Shown here: piece after piece, positions 6,971-15,738 of the stretch
Layout: every line of letters starts with the position of its first letter
Position numbering within the stretch: position 1 is the stretch's first letter
NCBI GenBank assembly: GCA_028280205.1
Contig: JANQME010000446.1
Span: 1 to 21,163 of the forward strand
Direction of reading: 5' to 3'
Length of the DNA: 21,163 bases
Source: Longimicrobiales bacterium
Lineage (GTDB): Bacteria > Gemmatimonadota > Gemmatimonadetes > Longimicrobiales > Gaopeijiaceae
The notes under the pieces: model-generated
Seen by the model: the letters and a program-made list of their open reading frames with translations, nothing else
Told to the model about the DNA's origin: nothing
Databases searched by the model: none
Made by a program: the position numbers and the translations under genes

Positions 6971-8452
6971 ATGAAGGAGCGATCGGACATCTTCGGGTTC
7001 GAGAACACGTACGCGGCCGAGCTCGAGGGATTCTACGTCCCGTGGCGAGGTGCGTCGGTGCCGGAGCCGAGGATCGTGCACCTCAACCGCGCCCTCGCCG
7101 ATGAGCTACGGCTGGACGCGGATGCGTTGCTGAGCGACGCGGGTGCGAGAGTCCTGGCCGGGTTCGAGACGGCTGACGGGACGACCCCGCTGGCGCAGGC
7201 CTATGCCGGGCATCAGTTCGGCAACTTCGTTCCGCAACTCGGGGACGGCCGAGCCCTGCTGCTCGGCGAGCTGATCGACCGCAACGGCGTTCGTCGGGAT
7301 CTTCAGCTCAAAGGCTCGGGGCGCACGCCGTTTTCGCGAGGCGGAGACGGCAAGGCGACGCTCGGACCGGTCCTGCGCGAGTACCTGATCAGCGAGGCCA
7401 TGCATGCGCTCGGGGTGCCCACGACCAGAGCGCTCGCCGCCCTCACCACGGGTGAGCAGGTCCGCCGACAGGGCCTCGAGCCCGGGGCGATCCTCGCGCG
7501 GGTCGCGTCGAGCCACATCCGCGTGGGTACGTTCCAGTTCTTCGCTGCGCGGGGGGAGACCGCGCGTGTGCGCCACCTCGCGGACTACACGATCGCACGA
7601 CACTTCCCCGAGCTCGGCGAGGCCGACGACTGCTACCTGCGGATGCTTCGGGCCGTTCGAGATCGCCAGGCCGCGCTCGTCGCGCACTGGATGTCGATCG
7701 GGTTCGTTCATGGGGTCATGAACACCGACAACACAACCATCTCCGGCGAGACCCTGGACTACGGGCCCTGCGCGTTCATGGACGGGTACGACCGGGGCAC
7801 CGTGTTCAGTTCGATCGACCATTACGGGCGCTACGCGTACGGCAACCAGCCCGCCATCGCACAGTGGAACCTGGCGAGGCTCGCGGAGACTCTGGTTCCG
7901 CTGATCGACCCCGACGACAGCGACCGTGCGGTCTCTCTCCTGACCACGGAGGTCGAGGCGTTCCGGCCGGTCTATCTGGACCACTGGCTCGCCAGGATGC
8001 GCGCGAAGCTGGGGCTCGCCATCGCGGAGGCCGGGGACCTCGACCTCGTCAACGGGCTCTTCGGAACCCTGGAAGGCAGGGACGTCGACTTCACCGTGTT
8101 TTTCCGACGACTGGCTGCCGTGGCGCGGGGCGACCGGGCTCCGGTCCGAGCGCTGTTCCAGGAGAGGACCGCCATCGACGCCTGGCTGGAACGCTGGCTC
8201 GCGAGACTCGGCCGGGAGGGCGAGAGCGCTCCGTCGCGGGCCGATGCCATGGACCGAGTGAACCCCGTCTACATCCCCCGCAATCACAAGGTTCAGGAGG
8301 CACTCGACGCCGCCGTCGACTCGGATCTCGAGCCGTTTCGTCGCCTTCTGAGCGTCCTCGAGCGGCCCTTCGAACGCCGCAAGGGTCTCGAGGAGTTCGA
8401 GGCTCGCGCCCCGGACGGCTTCGGTCGATACACGACCTACTGCGGGACGTGA
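6971..8452 (+). CDS. selO: SelO/YdiU-family protein adenylyltransferase (AMPylase)
   Basis: ATG 6971 is preceded by GGGAG; a longer open frame upstream has no family similarity. The 493-residue product matches SelO (UPF0061) throughout: AYAGHQFGNFVPQLGDGRA (77-95), the nucleotide-binding LQLKGSGRTPFSRGGDG (111-127, Lys114), HGVMNTDN (247-254, with Asp253 the likely catalytic base) and LDYGPCAFMD (Asp263, metal). SelO is a pseudokinase-fold enzyme that flips ATP and transfers AMP to Ser/Thr/Tyr of redox proteins during oxidative stress. The C-terminus ends YCGT, so the penultimate-region residue that is selenocysteine in animals is an ordinary Cys here. It is divergently transcribed from the small membrane protein gene and appears monocistronic. 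Confidence 0.95.
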   Translation: MKERSDIFGFENTYAAELEGFYVPWRGASVPEPRIVHLNRALADELRLDADALLSDAGARVLAGFETADGTTPLAQAYAGHQFGNFVPQLGDGRALLLGELIDRNGVRRDLQLKGSGRTPFSRGGDGKATLGPVLREYLISEAMHALGVPTTRALAALTTGEQVRRQGLEPGAILARVASSHIRVGTFQFFAARGETARVRHLADYTIARHFPELGEADDCYLRMLRAVRDRQAALVAHWMSIGFVHGVMNTDNTTISGETLDYGPCAFMDGYDRGTVFSSIDHYGRYAYGNQPAIAQWNLARLAETLVPLIDPDDSDRAVSLLTTEVEAFRPVYLDHWLARMRAKLGLAIAEAGDLDLVNGLFGTLEGRDVDFTVFFRRLAAVARGDRAPVRALFQERTAIDAWLERWLARLGREGESAPSRADAMDRVNPVYIPRNHKVQEALDAAVDSDLEPFRRLLSVLERPFERRKGLEEFEARAPDGFGRYTTYCGT

Positions 8453-8548
8453 GCGCGAGCCGGGGAGCCGAGCGAGCCCGACGACTACCGCTTCGACGCG
8501 TCCCACGGGGAATCGACCCGACCGTGAGCCGTACGGGTTGGTCCAAAA

Positions 8549-8577
8549 TTATCTAGTCGAATTTTTTCGAGTATATT
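8549..8577 (+). promoter_or_regulatory. AT-rich promoter of the AAA ATPase gene with small palindrome
   Basis: This stretch is strikingly AT-rich for the window. A -10-like TATATT (8572-8577) lies 17 nt after a weak -35 (TTATCT, 8549-8554). Between them sits the inverted repeat TCGAA-TTTT-TTCGA (8557-8570), a possible operator. The ATPase start is about 58 nt downstream. Confidence 0.4.
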
Positions 8578-8634
8578 GGTGTCGAGACGGCAGGCTGAAA
8601 TGGTCTCGCCCTCCGATTCCGACCTGGAGCCCTC

Positions 8635-9735
8635 ATGCAGCCCTTCAGGGTGGGCGTCCCCGACGCCGCGTTCACCGATCGGGCCGACGAAGTGGCTCGA
8701 GTACTCGACGTCATGAGGTCGGGCGGACGGCTGGTGGTGTATGGTGAGAGGCGCCTGGGCAAGACGACCCTCCTGCGCCGAGCCGCCGCCCGCCTCGGCC
8801 GCGAGGGTGGGGTCGTCGTCTACGTCGACGCCTGGGCGGCGGCGGACTCCGGTGCCGTCTTCCGGAGCATCCTGAGCCAGCTCCCCGGGGGATGGCTCAG
8901 GGGGGAGCGCGTGACTGACCTGCTTCGGGCGCTCGCAGGAATGGTGACCCTGGGGGTGAGCGCGACCTCCGGCTCGCCGGTCCTGCGTCTCGATCCGGGC
9001 CAGCGCCGCATCCCCGACGACGCGGTCCAACGGCTGATTCGAGCGCTGGATCGGGCGGCAGCCCGCGCCGAGGGGCCCGTGGCCCTCGTCATCGACGAGT
9101 TCCAGAAGCTGGAGGATCGCACCGGGATCACCCCGGCGGAGCTGCGCGGCCTGGCCCAGGAGTGCGCGAATCTGTCCGTGATCCTCTCCGGCTCGGCAAA
9201 GGGCATGATCCTGGGGCTGATGGCGCCCGACGCGCCGTTCTACGGCGTCCCCGCCCTGGAGGTGCGGCCCATCGACGCCACGCACCTGGCCCGCTGGGTG
9301 CGCTCGGTGCTGGTGAAGGCCGGGGTGGAGCTGTCCCCGGAAGGAGCGCGCGCGCTGGTACAGCGAGCCGAGGGCGTGACGTCGTACGTGCTGGAGCTGG
9401 GAAACCAGGTGGCCGCCGACGCGGAGGGCTCGGTGGAGCCGGCTGACGTGGACGCAGCGTTTCGCGCGATGACCCTGTCCCGGGCGGCCCAGTACGAGCT
9501 CCTCTGGGATGGGTTGAACGTCCACGCACGGAACCTCCTGGCCGCTCTGGCGCACGGGGAGGAGGCGCTGACCGGTCAGTCGGTTCGGGAGCGCTTCGGG
9601 CTCCCGGCCTCCAGCACCGTCGTCTACCACCTCGACCAACTCCGGAAGCGGGCCTTCCTGCGCCCGGTCTCGGAGCCGGCCATCGCCGATCCGTTCTTCA
9701 GGGAGTGGATCACGCTCCGCACCGCGCCGCGCTGA
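8635..9735 (+). CDS. AAA/STAND-type ATP-binding protein with C-terminal winged helix
   Basis: ATG 8635 has GGAG five bases upstream. The 366-residue protein resembles the archaeal-type ATPase (DEXX-box/ORC-like) family: Walker A YGERRLGKTTLL (Lys43, residues 37-45), Walker B VALVIDEFQKL (Asp154, Glu155), a sensor-like Ser in ILSGSAKGM (about 187), then the family's typical FYGVPALEVRPID segment, and a helical lid. The last 80 residues (NLLAALAHGEEALTGQSVRERFGLPASS) look like a winged helix-turn-helix. Such proteins are found singly in many bacteria and archaea; proposed roles are regulation, defence or mobile-element maintenance, none shown. It has its own AT-rich promoter and an 58-nt leader. 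No nuclease or other effector is encoded beside it. Confidence 0.8.
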   Translation: MQPFRVGVPDAAFTDRADEVARVLDVMRSGGRLVVYGERRLGKTTLLRRAAARLGREGGVVVYVDAWAAADSGAVFRSILSQLPGGWLRGERVTDLLRALAGMVTLGVSATSGSPVLRLDPGQRRIPDDAVQRLIRALDRAAARAEGPVALVIDEFQKLEDRTGITPAELRGLAQECANLSVILSGSAKGMILGLMAPDAPFYGVPALEVRPIDATHLARWVRSVLVKAGVELSPEGARALVQRAEGVTSYVLELGNQVAADAEGSVEPADVDAAFRAMTLSRAAQYELLWDGLNVHARNLLAALAHGEEALTGQSVRERFGLPASSTVVYHLDQLRKRAFLRPVSEPAIADPFFREWITLRTAPR

Positions 9736-9826
9736 TCCGCGCCCCACGGCAGGCTGACGGTGCCGTCGATAGAGCTTCCCGGTATTCTGACCCATGACAC
9801 ATGGGCCACTCGAGGGGGAGTCGGGG

Positions 9827-12301
9827 ATGATGCAGGGGATGTCGAACGAGTTGCGCGCGCTCTGGCGGGACGTGAAGCACGCGGCCCGCGGACTGACACG
9901 TACCCGCGGCTTCACCACCGTGGCGGTCGCCACGCTCGCGATCGGCATCGGGAGCAACGCGGCCGTGTACAACGTGGTCCGCGGCGTTCTCATGCAGCCG
10001 CTCCCGTACGAGGCTCCCGGACGACTGGTGAAGCTCGGTGGCTTCGTACCCGGCGTGGGTACCAGCGAGCTCTCCGGCTCGCCGGCCGAGCTGAATGACT
10101 ATCGTGAGCGGGCGGGCACCCTCGAAGGTGTCACGGGCGTATGGCCGCTGCACACGAATCTGGTGGGCGGCGATCAGCCCGTCCGCCTCTCCATGGCGCT
10201 CGTCCACCCGAACTTCCTGTCGGTTCTCGGGGTCCGCCCCATGCTCGGGCGCGACTTCGACCCCGAGGAGATGATCAGCGGCGTCGGTACCGGGATGATC
10301 CTCGGCTGGGACACCTGGCAGCGCTACTTCGGAGGCGACGACACCGTCGTCGGGCGCACAGTCAACATCGATGGTGACCCCATCCAGGTCATCGGCGTGA
10401 TGCCGGAAGGCTTCCACCATCCCGGCGAGCCCCTGGGTGCGAAGATCGAAGCCTGGTCCACGATGGACCTCGAGCCCGGGGGGCGCTGGTTCTTCCGAAC
10501 CTCACGCCCGCTCCAGCTCTTCGCACGTCTCGCCGAAGGCGCTTCGATCGAGGACGCCCGTAGCGAGCTCACGCAGATCGCGAACGAGCTCCGGACGGAG
10601 TACCCCGAGGCCTATCCCGCCGGGGCCGGGTGGATGACCGGCGTCGAACCCCTCGCCGACGAGGTGTTCGGCGGCATGAGGCTCGTGCTGCTGATCCTCA
10701 TGGGGGCGGTCGGGTTCGTCCTGCTCGTCACGTGTGCGAACCTCTCGGCGCTGCTCATCTCCCGAACGGCTGCCCGTGGCCGGCAGACGGCGGTCCGCCT
10801 CGCCATCGGGAGCAGTCGCTGGGACATCGCTCGGTACCATCTGGCCGAAGGGCTGATCCTGAGCGTGGCGGGCGCCGTCGTCGCCACGGCGTTCACCCTG
10901 GGGACGACGGGCGCCCTCAAGACGGTCGCGACACGGTATCTCCCGCGCGCCGAGCTGATCGAGGTCGATCTCTCGCTCGCAGGATTCTGCCTCGCGATCG
11001 CCCTGGCGACCGGCGTCCTCTTCGGTCTGGCTCCGGCGCTCGTGGCTTCCCTCACGAACCCCCGCGAGCTGCTCGCCGGTGGCCAGCGAGGCTCGTCCAG
11101 CGCCGGCGGCCGTCTGCGTGACGCCCTCGTGATCGCCGAGATCGGCACGGCCGTGGTGCTCGTCGTCGGCTCGGGGCTGCTCGTGTCCAGCTTCAGCAAC
11201 CTGATGTCGGTCGACACGGGCTTCGATCCGACCAACGTATACGTCGCGCAGACCTACCTCCCCGTCCAGGTCGACCCCGACGAGGGCCAGTGGCGCTCCT
11301 TCCCAAACCGGGTCGGCTTCTACACGGACGTGATCCGCCTCCTGGAGGAGGAGCCCACGGTGACCGCAGCAGCCGGGATCTCCCACCTCCCGCTTCGCGA
11401 GACGAACGGCCTCCGTTTCGTGATCGAGGGTGAAGAAGTCGAGACGACGGCGCGTCCCAACGCCGAGTACCGTGTGACGTCCGAGAAGTACTTCGACGTC
11501 ATGGGAATCCCCCTCCTCCGCGGCCGTACGTTCGGCCTCGGCGACAACAGCGACGCAGCCAACGCGGTGATCGTGAACCAGGCGTGGGTGAACCAGCACG
11601 CCAACGGGCGCGACCCCCTCCAGCTCCGGATCCGGCTGGGCAACGGAGACGACGGTCCTCTGTGGCAGATCGTCGGCATCGTCGGCGACGTGCGGCTCCA
11701 GTCGCTCGATGTGGCGGCGCGCCCGACGATCTACGCCCCCTACCGACAGGCCGCGGGACACAACATGACGTTCGTCTTCCGGAGCGCGGGCGAGCCCGGG
11801 GATCTCCTGAGCGCGGCGCGCCTCATCATCCAGCGGGTCGATCGAGATCAGCCCGCGTTCGGCCTCGCATCCATGGACGAGGTCGTGTCCGCATCGGTGG
11901 CGGAGCGGAGCGTCCTCGTACGCATGGTCGCGCTGTTCGGCGGCATGGCGCTGGCGCTCGCCGGCCTCGGGATCTTCGGTGTCGTGTCCTTCACAGTGCG
12001 CCAGCGCATGCGCGAGATCGGGATCCGGCTCACGCTCGGAGCCCAACCCGGCTCGGTGGCCGGGCTGGTTCTGACCGACGGACTGAAGCTCGGCATCATC
12101 GGCGTCGCGCTCGGACTCGCAGGTGCCTCGGTCGCGACCGGAGCGATTCAGTCGATGCTCTTCGGGGTCGAGCGCTTCGACGCGGTGGTTCTCGTAGCGG
12201 TCGTGGCGGGTACGCTGGCCGTCGTCACGCTCGGCTGCCTCCTTCCCGCGCGGTGGGCTTCGCGGGTCGATCCGCTCGAGGTACTGGGGGCCGAGGAGTA
12301 G
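9827..12301 (+). CDS. ADOP-family duplicated ABC transporter permease (MacB/FtsX-like)
   Basis: I chose ATG 9827 because AGGGGGAG lies 6 nt upstream; an ATG at 9794 in frame has no ribosome site. The 824-residue protein has two MacB/FtsX permease units: a first TM helix with the FTTVAVATLAIGIGSNAAVY signature (about 22-45), a periplasmic MacB-PCD domain, three TM helices (about 284-308, 339-360, 382-405), then a second unit (TM about 429-456, periplasmic domain, TM about 700-724, 748-770, 787-808). The conserved loops RQTAVRLAIGSS and RQRMREIGIRLTLGAQ face the cytoplasm to couple to an ATPase. This is the acidobacterial duplicated orphan permease (ADOP) architecture; the cognate ATPase is not in the window. 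The substrate is unknown. Confidence 0.92.
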   Translation: MMQGMSNELRALWRDVKHAARGLTRTRGFTTVAVATLAIGIGSNAAVYNVVRGVLMQPLPYEAPGRLVKLGGFVPGVGTSELSGSPAELNDYRERAGTLEGVTGVWPLHTNLVGGDQPVRLSMALVHPNFLSVLGVRPMLGRDFDPEEMISGVGTGMILGWDTWQRYFGGDDTVVGRTVNIDGDPIQVIGVMPEGFHHPGEPLGAKIEAWSTMDLEPGGRWFFRTSRPLQLFARLAEGASIEDARSELTQIANELRTEYPEAYPAGAGWMTGVEPLADEVFGGMRLVLLILMGAVGFVLLVTCANLSALLISRTAARGRQTAVRLAIGSSRWDIARYHLAEGLILSVAGAVVATAFTLGTTGALKTVATRYLPRAELIEVDLSLAGFCLAIALATGVLFGLAPALVASLTNPRELLAGGQRGSSSAGGRLRDALVIAEIGTAVVLVVGSGLLVSSFSNLMSVDTGFDPTNVYVAQTYLPVQVDPDEGQWRSFPNRVGFYTDVIRLLEEEPTVTAAAGISHLPLRETNGLRFVIEGEEVETTARPNAEYRVTSEKYFDVMGIPLLRGRTFGLGDNSDAANAVIVNQAWVNQHANGRDPLQLRIRLGNGDDGPLWQIVGIVGDVRLQSLDVAARPTIYAPYRQAAGHNMTFVFRSAGEPGDLLSAARLIIQRVDRDQPAFGLASMDEVVSASVAERSVLVRMVALFGGMALALAGLGIFGVVSFTVRQRMREIGIRLTLGAQPGSVAGLVLTDGLKLGIIGVALGLAGASVATGAIQSMLFGVERFDAVVLVAVVAGTLAVVTLGCLLPARWASRVDPLEVLGAEE

Positions 12302-12444
12302 CGAGGAGGCCACATCACGCCCCTCGGCGGGAGCATCGGGCGCATTGTCGGGCGCGGGCGCCGCCCGTAGGCTAGACGAACGGTGGGCGGGCGCCGTCTC
12401 GTACACCCGCTCCGCTCGCGACGCTGCTCTCTTCCGGAGGTCCC

Positions 12445-14877
12445 ATGACCCCCACCGCCCGTCTCGCCCTCTCGATCCTCCTGGTCGGCGTGCTCGTCGC
12501 GCCCGTCACCGCGCAATCCGGCTCCTTCGGCAACGCGGTCCTCATCGACGGCGACGAGCTGATCGTGGGAGAACCGAACAACAGCTTCCGTCCCGGTACC
12601 GTCTACCTCTATCGGAAGCAGGGCGGGTCGTGGGTGGAGTCCGGTCGGCTGACCGCGCCGAATGCGGAGCGGGCGGACGGCTTCGGGGCGCTCCTCGCGT
12701 CGAACGGCACCACGCTCTTCGTGGCGAGCCGCGATGGTCGCATCGACGCCTTCGAGCGTTCGGGCGACGACTGGGGTCACGCTTCCGTGCTCGACACGGA
12801 GGGGCTCGCGACGCTCGACCCGCGGTGCAACTACAACGGGTACTGCGGGGTCGATTTCGGGCTCTCGATGGCGGCCGCAGGGGACTGGCTCCTCGTCGGC
12901 CAGAGCGGGGTGCAGACGGAGCAGAGCCGACTGCGTCTGCGTCGCAGGAGCGACGAGGTCGCGGAGGAGGCGCCGGCGGGTCTCGTCTATGCGTACCGGC
13001 GGGGACCGGACGGCCGCTGGTCCGAGGCGCAGCGCTTCCGCGCGCCGACCTCGGCGGACGGGGACGCGTTCGGCGCCGCGATCGCGATGAACGAGGATCG
13101 CGCGCTCGTGGGCGCGCCGCTCGCGGCCGGGGGCGACGGCGCGGCCGAGGCCGCCGGTCGGGTCTTCGAGTACCGACTGCGGGATGGAGTGTGGCAGCCT
13201 TCCGGCGAGCTGGAGGTGGAGGCCGAGGCGCAGGCGTCGTTCGGCTCTGCGATCGTGATGGCGGACGACCGGGTCGTCGTCGGGGCACCGGGGGCGGGAC
13301 TCGGCCTCGGCGCGGCGTACGTGTACCAGGCCGCCGCGAGCGGCAGCGGCTGGTCGCAGCCGAGCCGGATCGATGCGCCGGAGCCGGGGGAAGGCGACGT
13401 CTTCGGCGACGCTGTCGCGCTCGCCGGTTCGGACGTCTGGATCGGCGCACCCGTCACTAGAGGCATCGAGACCGGGATGACGTTCGTCTTCTCGGACGCC
13501 GGGGTACGCACCTTCCGCTTCACCGAGGAGGAGACGAACACCGAGGACTCCTTCGGTCACCGCATCGTCTCGGACGGCGACGTCGTCGCCGTCACCGCCT
13601 CGGGTCTCGACCACCAGGCCGGGGGCGTCTTCGTGTACGAGCGCGACGGAAGCGGCGCGTGGCAGCAGGTCGATCTCCTTCTGAGCCCGCCCGATGCGAT
13701 GGCGGCGATGACGGGAGAGGAGCGCCGGTGCGGTGCCGACGGCTCGGTGGAGCAGTTCGACTGTACGGACATCGAGCTGTACGCGTACATCCCGGCCGCG
13801 ATGCTGACCGCGCCCGAGCGCGCTCGCGGCGTCCGGGCCAACGACAACTGGGGCTGGACCGACCCCGAGACGGGGCGCGAGTACGCCCTCGTGGGTCGCA
13901 ACGACGGCACCTCGTTCATCGACATCACCGACCCGACGCAGCCCATCCTCCTGGGCGACCTCCCGAAGACGCCCAACACGCCGCGATCCCAGCTTTGGCG
14001 CGATATCAAGACGTTCAAAGACCACGCCTTCATCGTCGCGGACGGCGCGGGGGCGCACGGGATGCAGGTCTTCGACCTGACGCGACTCAGGGACGTCGAG
14101 GACGCGCCCGTCCTCTTCGAGCCCGACCTCCTCTACCGGGGTGAGGGGCTCAACGTCGTGGAGAGCACCCACAACATCATCATCAACGAGGAGACCGGGT
14201 TCGCCTACCTCACCAACCGGGCGTGCGCCGGGATCCACATGGTGGACATCAGCGAGCCGCTCAGCCCGATCTTCGCCGGGTGCACGGAGCCCGGGCCTAC
14301 CCACGACGCGCAGTGCGTCCTCTACCGTGGTCCCGACGAGGCGTACCAGGGCCGCGAGATCTGCCTCCGCATGTCCGGCAGCCTGTTCCAGATCTCGGAC
14401 GTGACGGACAAGGCGAACCCCGTCGAGCTCTCCAACGCCACGCACCCGAACCCGGCGTACATGCACCAGGGGTGGCTGACCGAAGATCACCAGTTCTTCA
14501 TCATGAACGACGAGAGCGACGTGATCGCCGGGAACGTCGATCGGACGCGCACGCTCATCTGGGACGTGTCCGACCTGGAGGATCCAGTGCTCGCCGAGGA
14601 ATTCATGGGGTCGCTGCCCGCCAGCGCGCACAACCTCTACGTGAAGGGCGACTTCACCTACCAGGCGAACTACAAGTACGGGCTGCACATCCTCGACACC
14701 TCCGATCCCCTGAATCCGGTCGAGGTCGGGATGTTCGACACCGCTCCGTACGGGACCGGCCCGGGCTTCGGCGGGGCGTGGAGCACGTACCCCTTCTTCG
14801 AGAGCGGCACGATCCTCGTCACCAGCATGCAGGAGGGGCTCTTCATGGTGAAGAAGAGGGTGCGGCCGATCTCCTGA
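12445..14877 (+). CDS. Secreted beta-propeller protein: FG-GAP repeats plus choice-of-anchor B (LVIVD) domain
   Basis: ATG 12445 has GGAGG four bases upstream. A signal peptide (LALSILLVGVLVAPVTA, cleavage before QSGS) is followed by about seven FG-GAP-like blades up to about residue 420, recurring as G(D)xFGxAVA...D..VGAP..GxVYVY. Residues about 460-805 match the choice-of-anchor B domain with LVIVD-type blades (YALVGRNDGTSFIDITDP, HNIIINEETGFAYLTNR, AYMHQGWLTEDHQFFIMNDE, HILDTSDPLNPVEVG). The product is probably surface-exposed or extracellular, but no C-terminal anchor is visible; the protein ends soon after the last blade (MVKKRVRPIS). Function unknown; such propellers often mediate binding. 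It follows the permease by 143 nt and may share its transcript. Confidence 0.9.
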   Translation: MTPTARLALSILLVGVLVAPVTAQSGSFGNAVLIDGDELIVGEPNNSFRPGTVYLYRKQGGSWVESGRLTAPNAERADGFGALLASNGTTLFVASRDGRIDAFERSGDDWGHASVLDTEGLATLDPRCNYNGYCGVDFGLSMAAAGDWLLVGQSGVQTEQSRLRLRRRSDEVAEEAPAGLVYAYRRGPDGRWSEAQRFRAPTSADGDAFGAAIAMNEDRALVGAPLAAGGDGAAEAAGRVFEYRLRDGVWQPSGELEVEAEAQASFGSAIVMADDRVVVGAPGAGLGLGAAYVYQAAASGSGWSQPSRIDAPEPGEGDVFGDAVALAGSDVWIGAPVTRGIETGMTFVFSDAGVRTFRFTEEETNTEDSFGHRIVSDGDVVAVTASGLDHQAGGVFVYERDGSGAWQQVDLLLSPPDAMAAMTGEERRCGADGSVEQFDCTDIELYAYIPAAMLTAPERARGVRANDNWGWTDPETGREYALVGRNDGTSFIDITDPTQPILLGDLPKTPNTPRSQLWRDIKTFKDHAFIVADGAGAHGMQVFDLTRLRDVEDAPVLFEPDLLYRGEGLNVVESTHNIIINEETGFAYLTNRACAGIHMVDISEPLSPIFAGCTEPGPTHDAQCVLYRGPDEAYQGREICLRMSGSLFQISDVTDKANPVELSNATHPNPAYMHQGWLTEDHQFFIMNDESDVIAGNVDRTRTLIWDVSDLEDPVLAEEFMGSLPASAHNLYVKGDFTYQANYKYGLHILDTSDPLNPVEVGMFDTAPYGTGPGFGGAWSTYPFFESGTILVTSMQEGLFMVKKRVRPIS

Positions 14878-14896
14878 GGCGGGTGAGGCAGCGCGC

Positions 14897-15529
14897 TCAG
14901 TCGCGCTCCGAGGGTGGCGCACGCCGCCCGACGCCCGCGCGAGCCACGAGGGTCTCCAGCGTCTCGTACGGCTGTGCGCCCACGACCGCGAACCCGTTCA
15001 ACACGAAGGTGGGCACACCCGTGACGCCCAGGCGGCGGGCCCGGCTCCAGTGCCCGTCCAGCGTGCTGCGATGGACCCGATCGTCGAGCACGGCGCGTAT
15101 GCTCTCCTCGGGGAGGCCCGCCGTGTGACCCGCGTGGAGCAGCACCTCCTTCGACGCCAGGTTCCGGCCGTCCACGAAGTACGCCCGGAAGAGCACGTCG
15201 TGAAGCGCATCGGTGACGCCGGCCGCATCACCGGCGATCGCGAGCTCCTGCGCCAGACGGCTGTTGTACGTATGCGTCCGACGGCGGTACTCCAGCCCCC
15301 CCTGCGCCATGAGCACCTCCAGCCGTCGTGACATCGCATCGAAGGCCGCCTCTCGCCCGGCGAAGAGCGCGTGCAACGAGCGTCCCTCGTCGGGCGTCTC
15401 CGGATGAAGCGGGAAGTAGGTGTAGCGTGCGGTGACCTCGTACTCGGCCTGCAGCTCTCGAACGCGCCCGGCGCTCAGGTAGCACCAGGGTCAGACGAAG
15501 TCGGTGAAGACGTCGAGGGTGGTGGTCAC
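14897..15529 (-). CDS. DsbA/FrnE-family oxidoreductase with in-frame TGA at the catalytic Cys (probable selenoprotein)
   Basis: Read through one TGA, the frame from GTG 15529 to the TGA at 14899-14897 gives a 210-residue DsbA-family protein of normal FrnE-like length. It begins VTTTLDVFTDFV-(TGA)-PWCYLSAGR, where relatives have DxVCPWCYLG; the TGA (15493-15491) is codon 13, exactly the first Cys of CPWC. Downstream are the family's PLHPETPDEGRS segment, a helical insert, and RLGVTGVPTFVLNG with the cis-proline (about Pro173) that packs on the active site. The frame is otherwise open throughout. This fits selenocysteine at the nucleophilic position, converting U-P-W-C into a selenenylsulfide redox centre. 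No Shine-Dalgarno is visible, so the start is inferred from family length. The alternative is a nonsense mutation or sequencing error (TGC/TGT to TGA). The C-terminus converges on the propeller gene with a 19-nt gap. Confidence 0.75.
15459..15478 (-). promoter_or_regulatory. Candidate bacterial SECIS hairpin
   Basis: The sequence begins 12 nt after the in-frame TGA on the minus strand. GCGC (15474-15471) pairs with GCGC (15467-15464) around the loop CGG (15470-15468). Two more pairs (A-U, G-U) form past a bulged G, and a C-G pair beyond a mismatch. The loop starts 20 nt after the TGA and has a G in its first two bases, which agrees with the general bacterial SECIS pattern. The helix is short and was found by eye only. 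Confidence 0.35.
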
Positions 15530-15680
15530 GGGAACGGTCAGGTTGGTGGGTCGGTTCGGTCAGAGTACGGTCGGCGTGGCGGCAAGATCCCGGGACTGGG
15601 GACGCGACGACCTTGGACGCCGTGGATTGGCGTGGGCCTGGGTAGATTCAATGGCCCTCGCCACACCTAGTCGGAGTGTC

Positions 15681-15729
15681 GGTGGTGGACAAAATCGGAC
15701 GTTATGTCCTATTTTATCCATCAACCACC
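15681..15729 (+). promoter_or_regulatory. Promoter and long palindromic operator of the AbiEi-like gene
   Basis: The core palindrome is AAAATCGGAC-GTTAT-GTCCTATTTT (15691-15715; 9 of 10 arm positions pair). It is extended by GGA/TCC and by GGTGGT (15681-15686) pairing with ACCACC (15724-15729). A -35 TGGACA (15686-15691) and a -10 TATTTT (15710-15715) with 18-nt spacing lie inside it, so a protein bound here would block the promoter. The start codon is 24 nt after the -10. Confidence 0.6.
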
Positions 15730-15738
15730 GGAGGGGTC

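Noticed and set aside
7106..8506. A 466-codon open frame antisense to selO
   Set aside because: Shadow frame; selO is conserved along its entire length.
10502..12406. A 634-codon open frame antisense to the permease
   Set aside because: Composition of a GC-bias shadow (many R, E, D, H); the permease on the plus strand is unambiguous.
12148..14922. A 924-codon open frame antisense to the propeller gene
   Set aside because: Arg/Val/Gly-rich shadow created by strong GC bias; no ribosome site or family similarity, and the plus-strand protein has clear domains.
14897..15376. Independent 159-codon gene starting at TTG 15376
   Set aside because: It would be a DsbA-like protein without its active site; the frame continues upstream through the TGA into the motif PWCY, so the longer reading is better supported.
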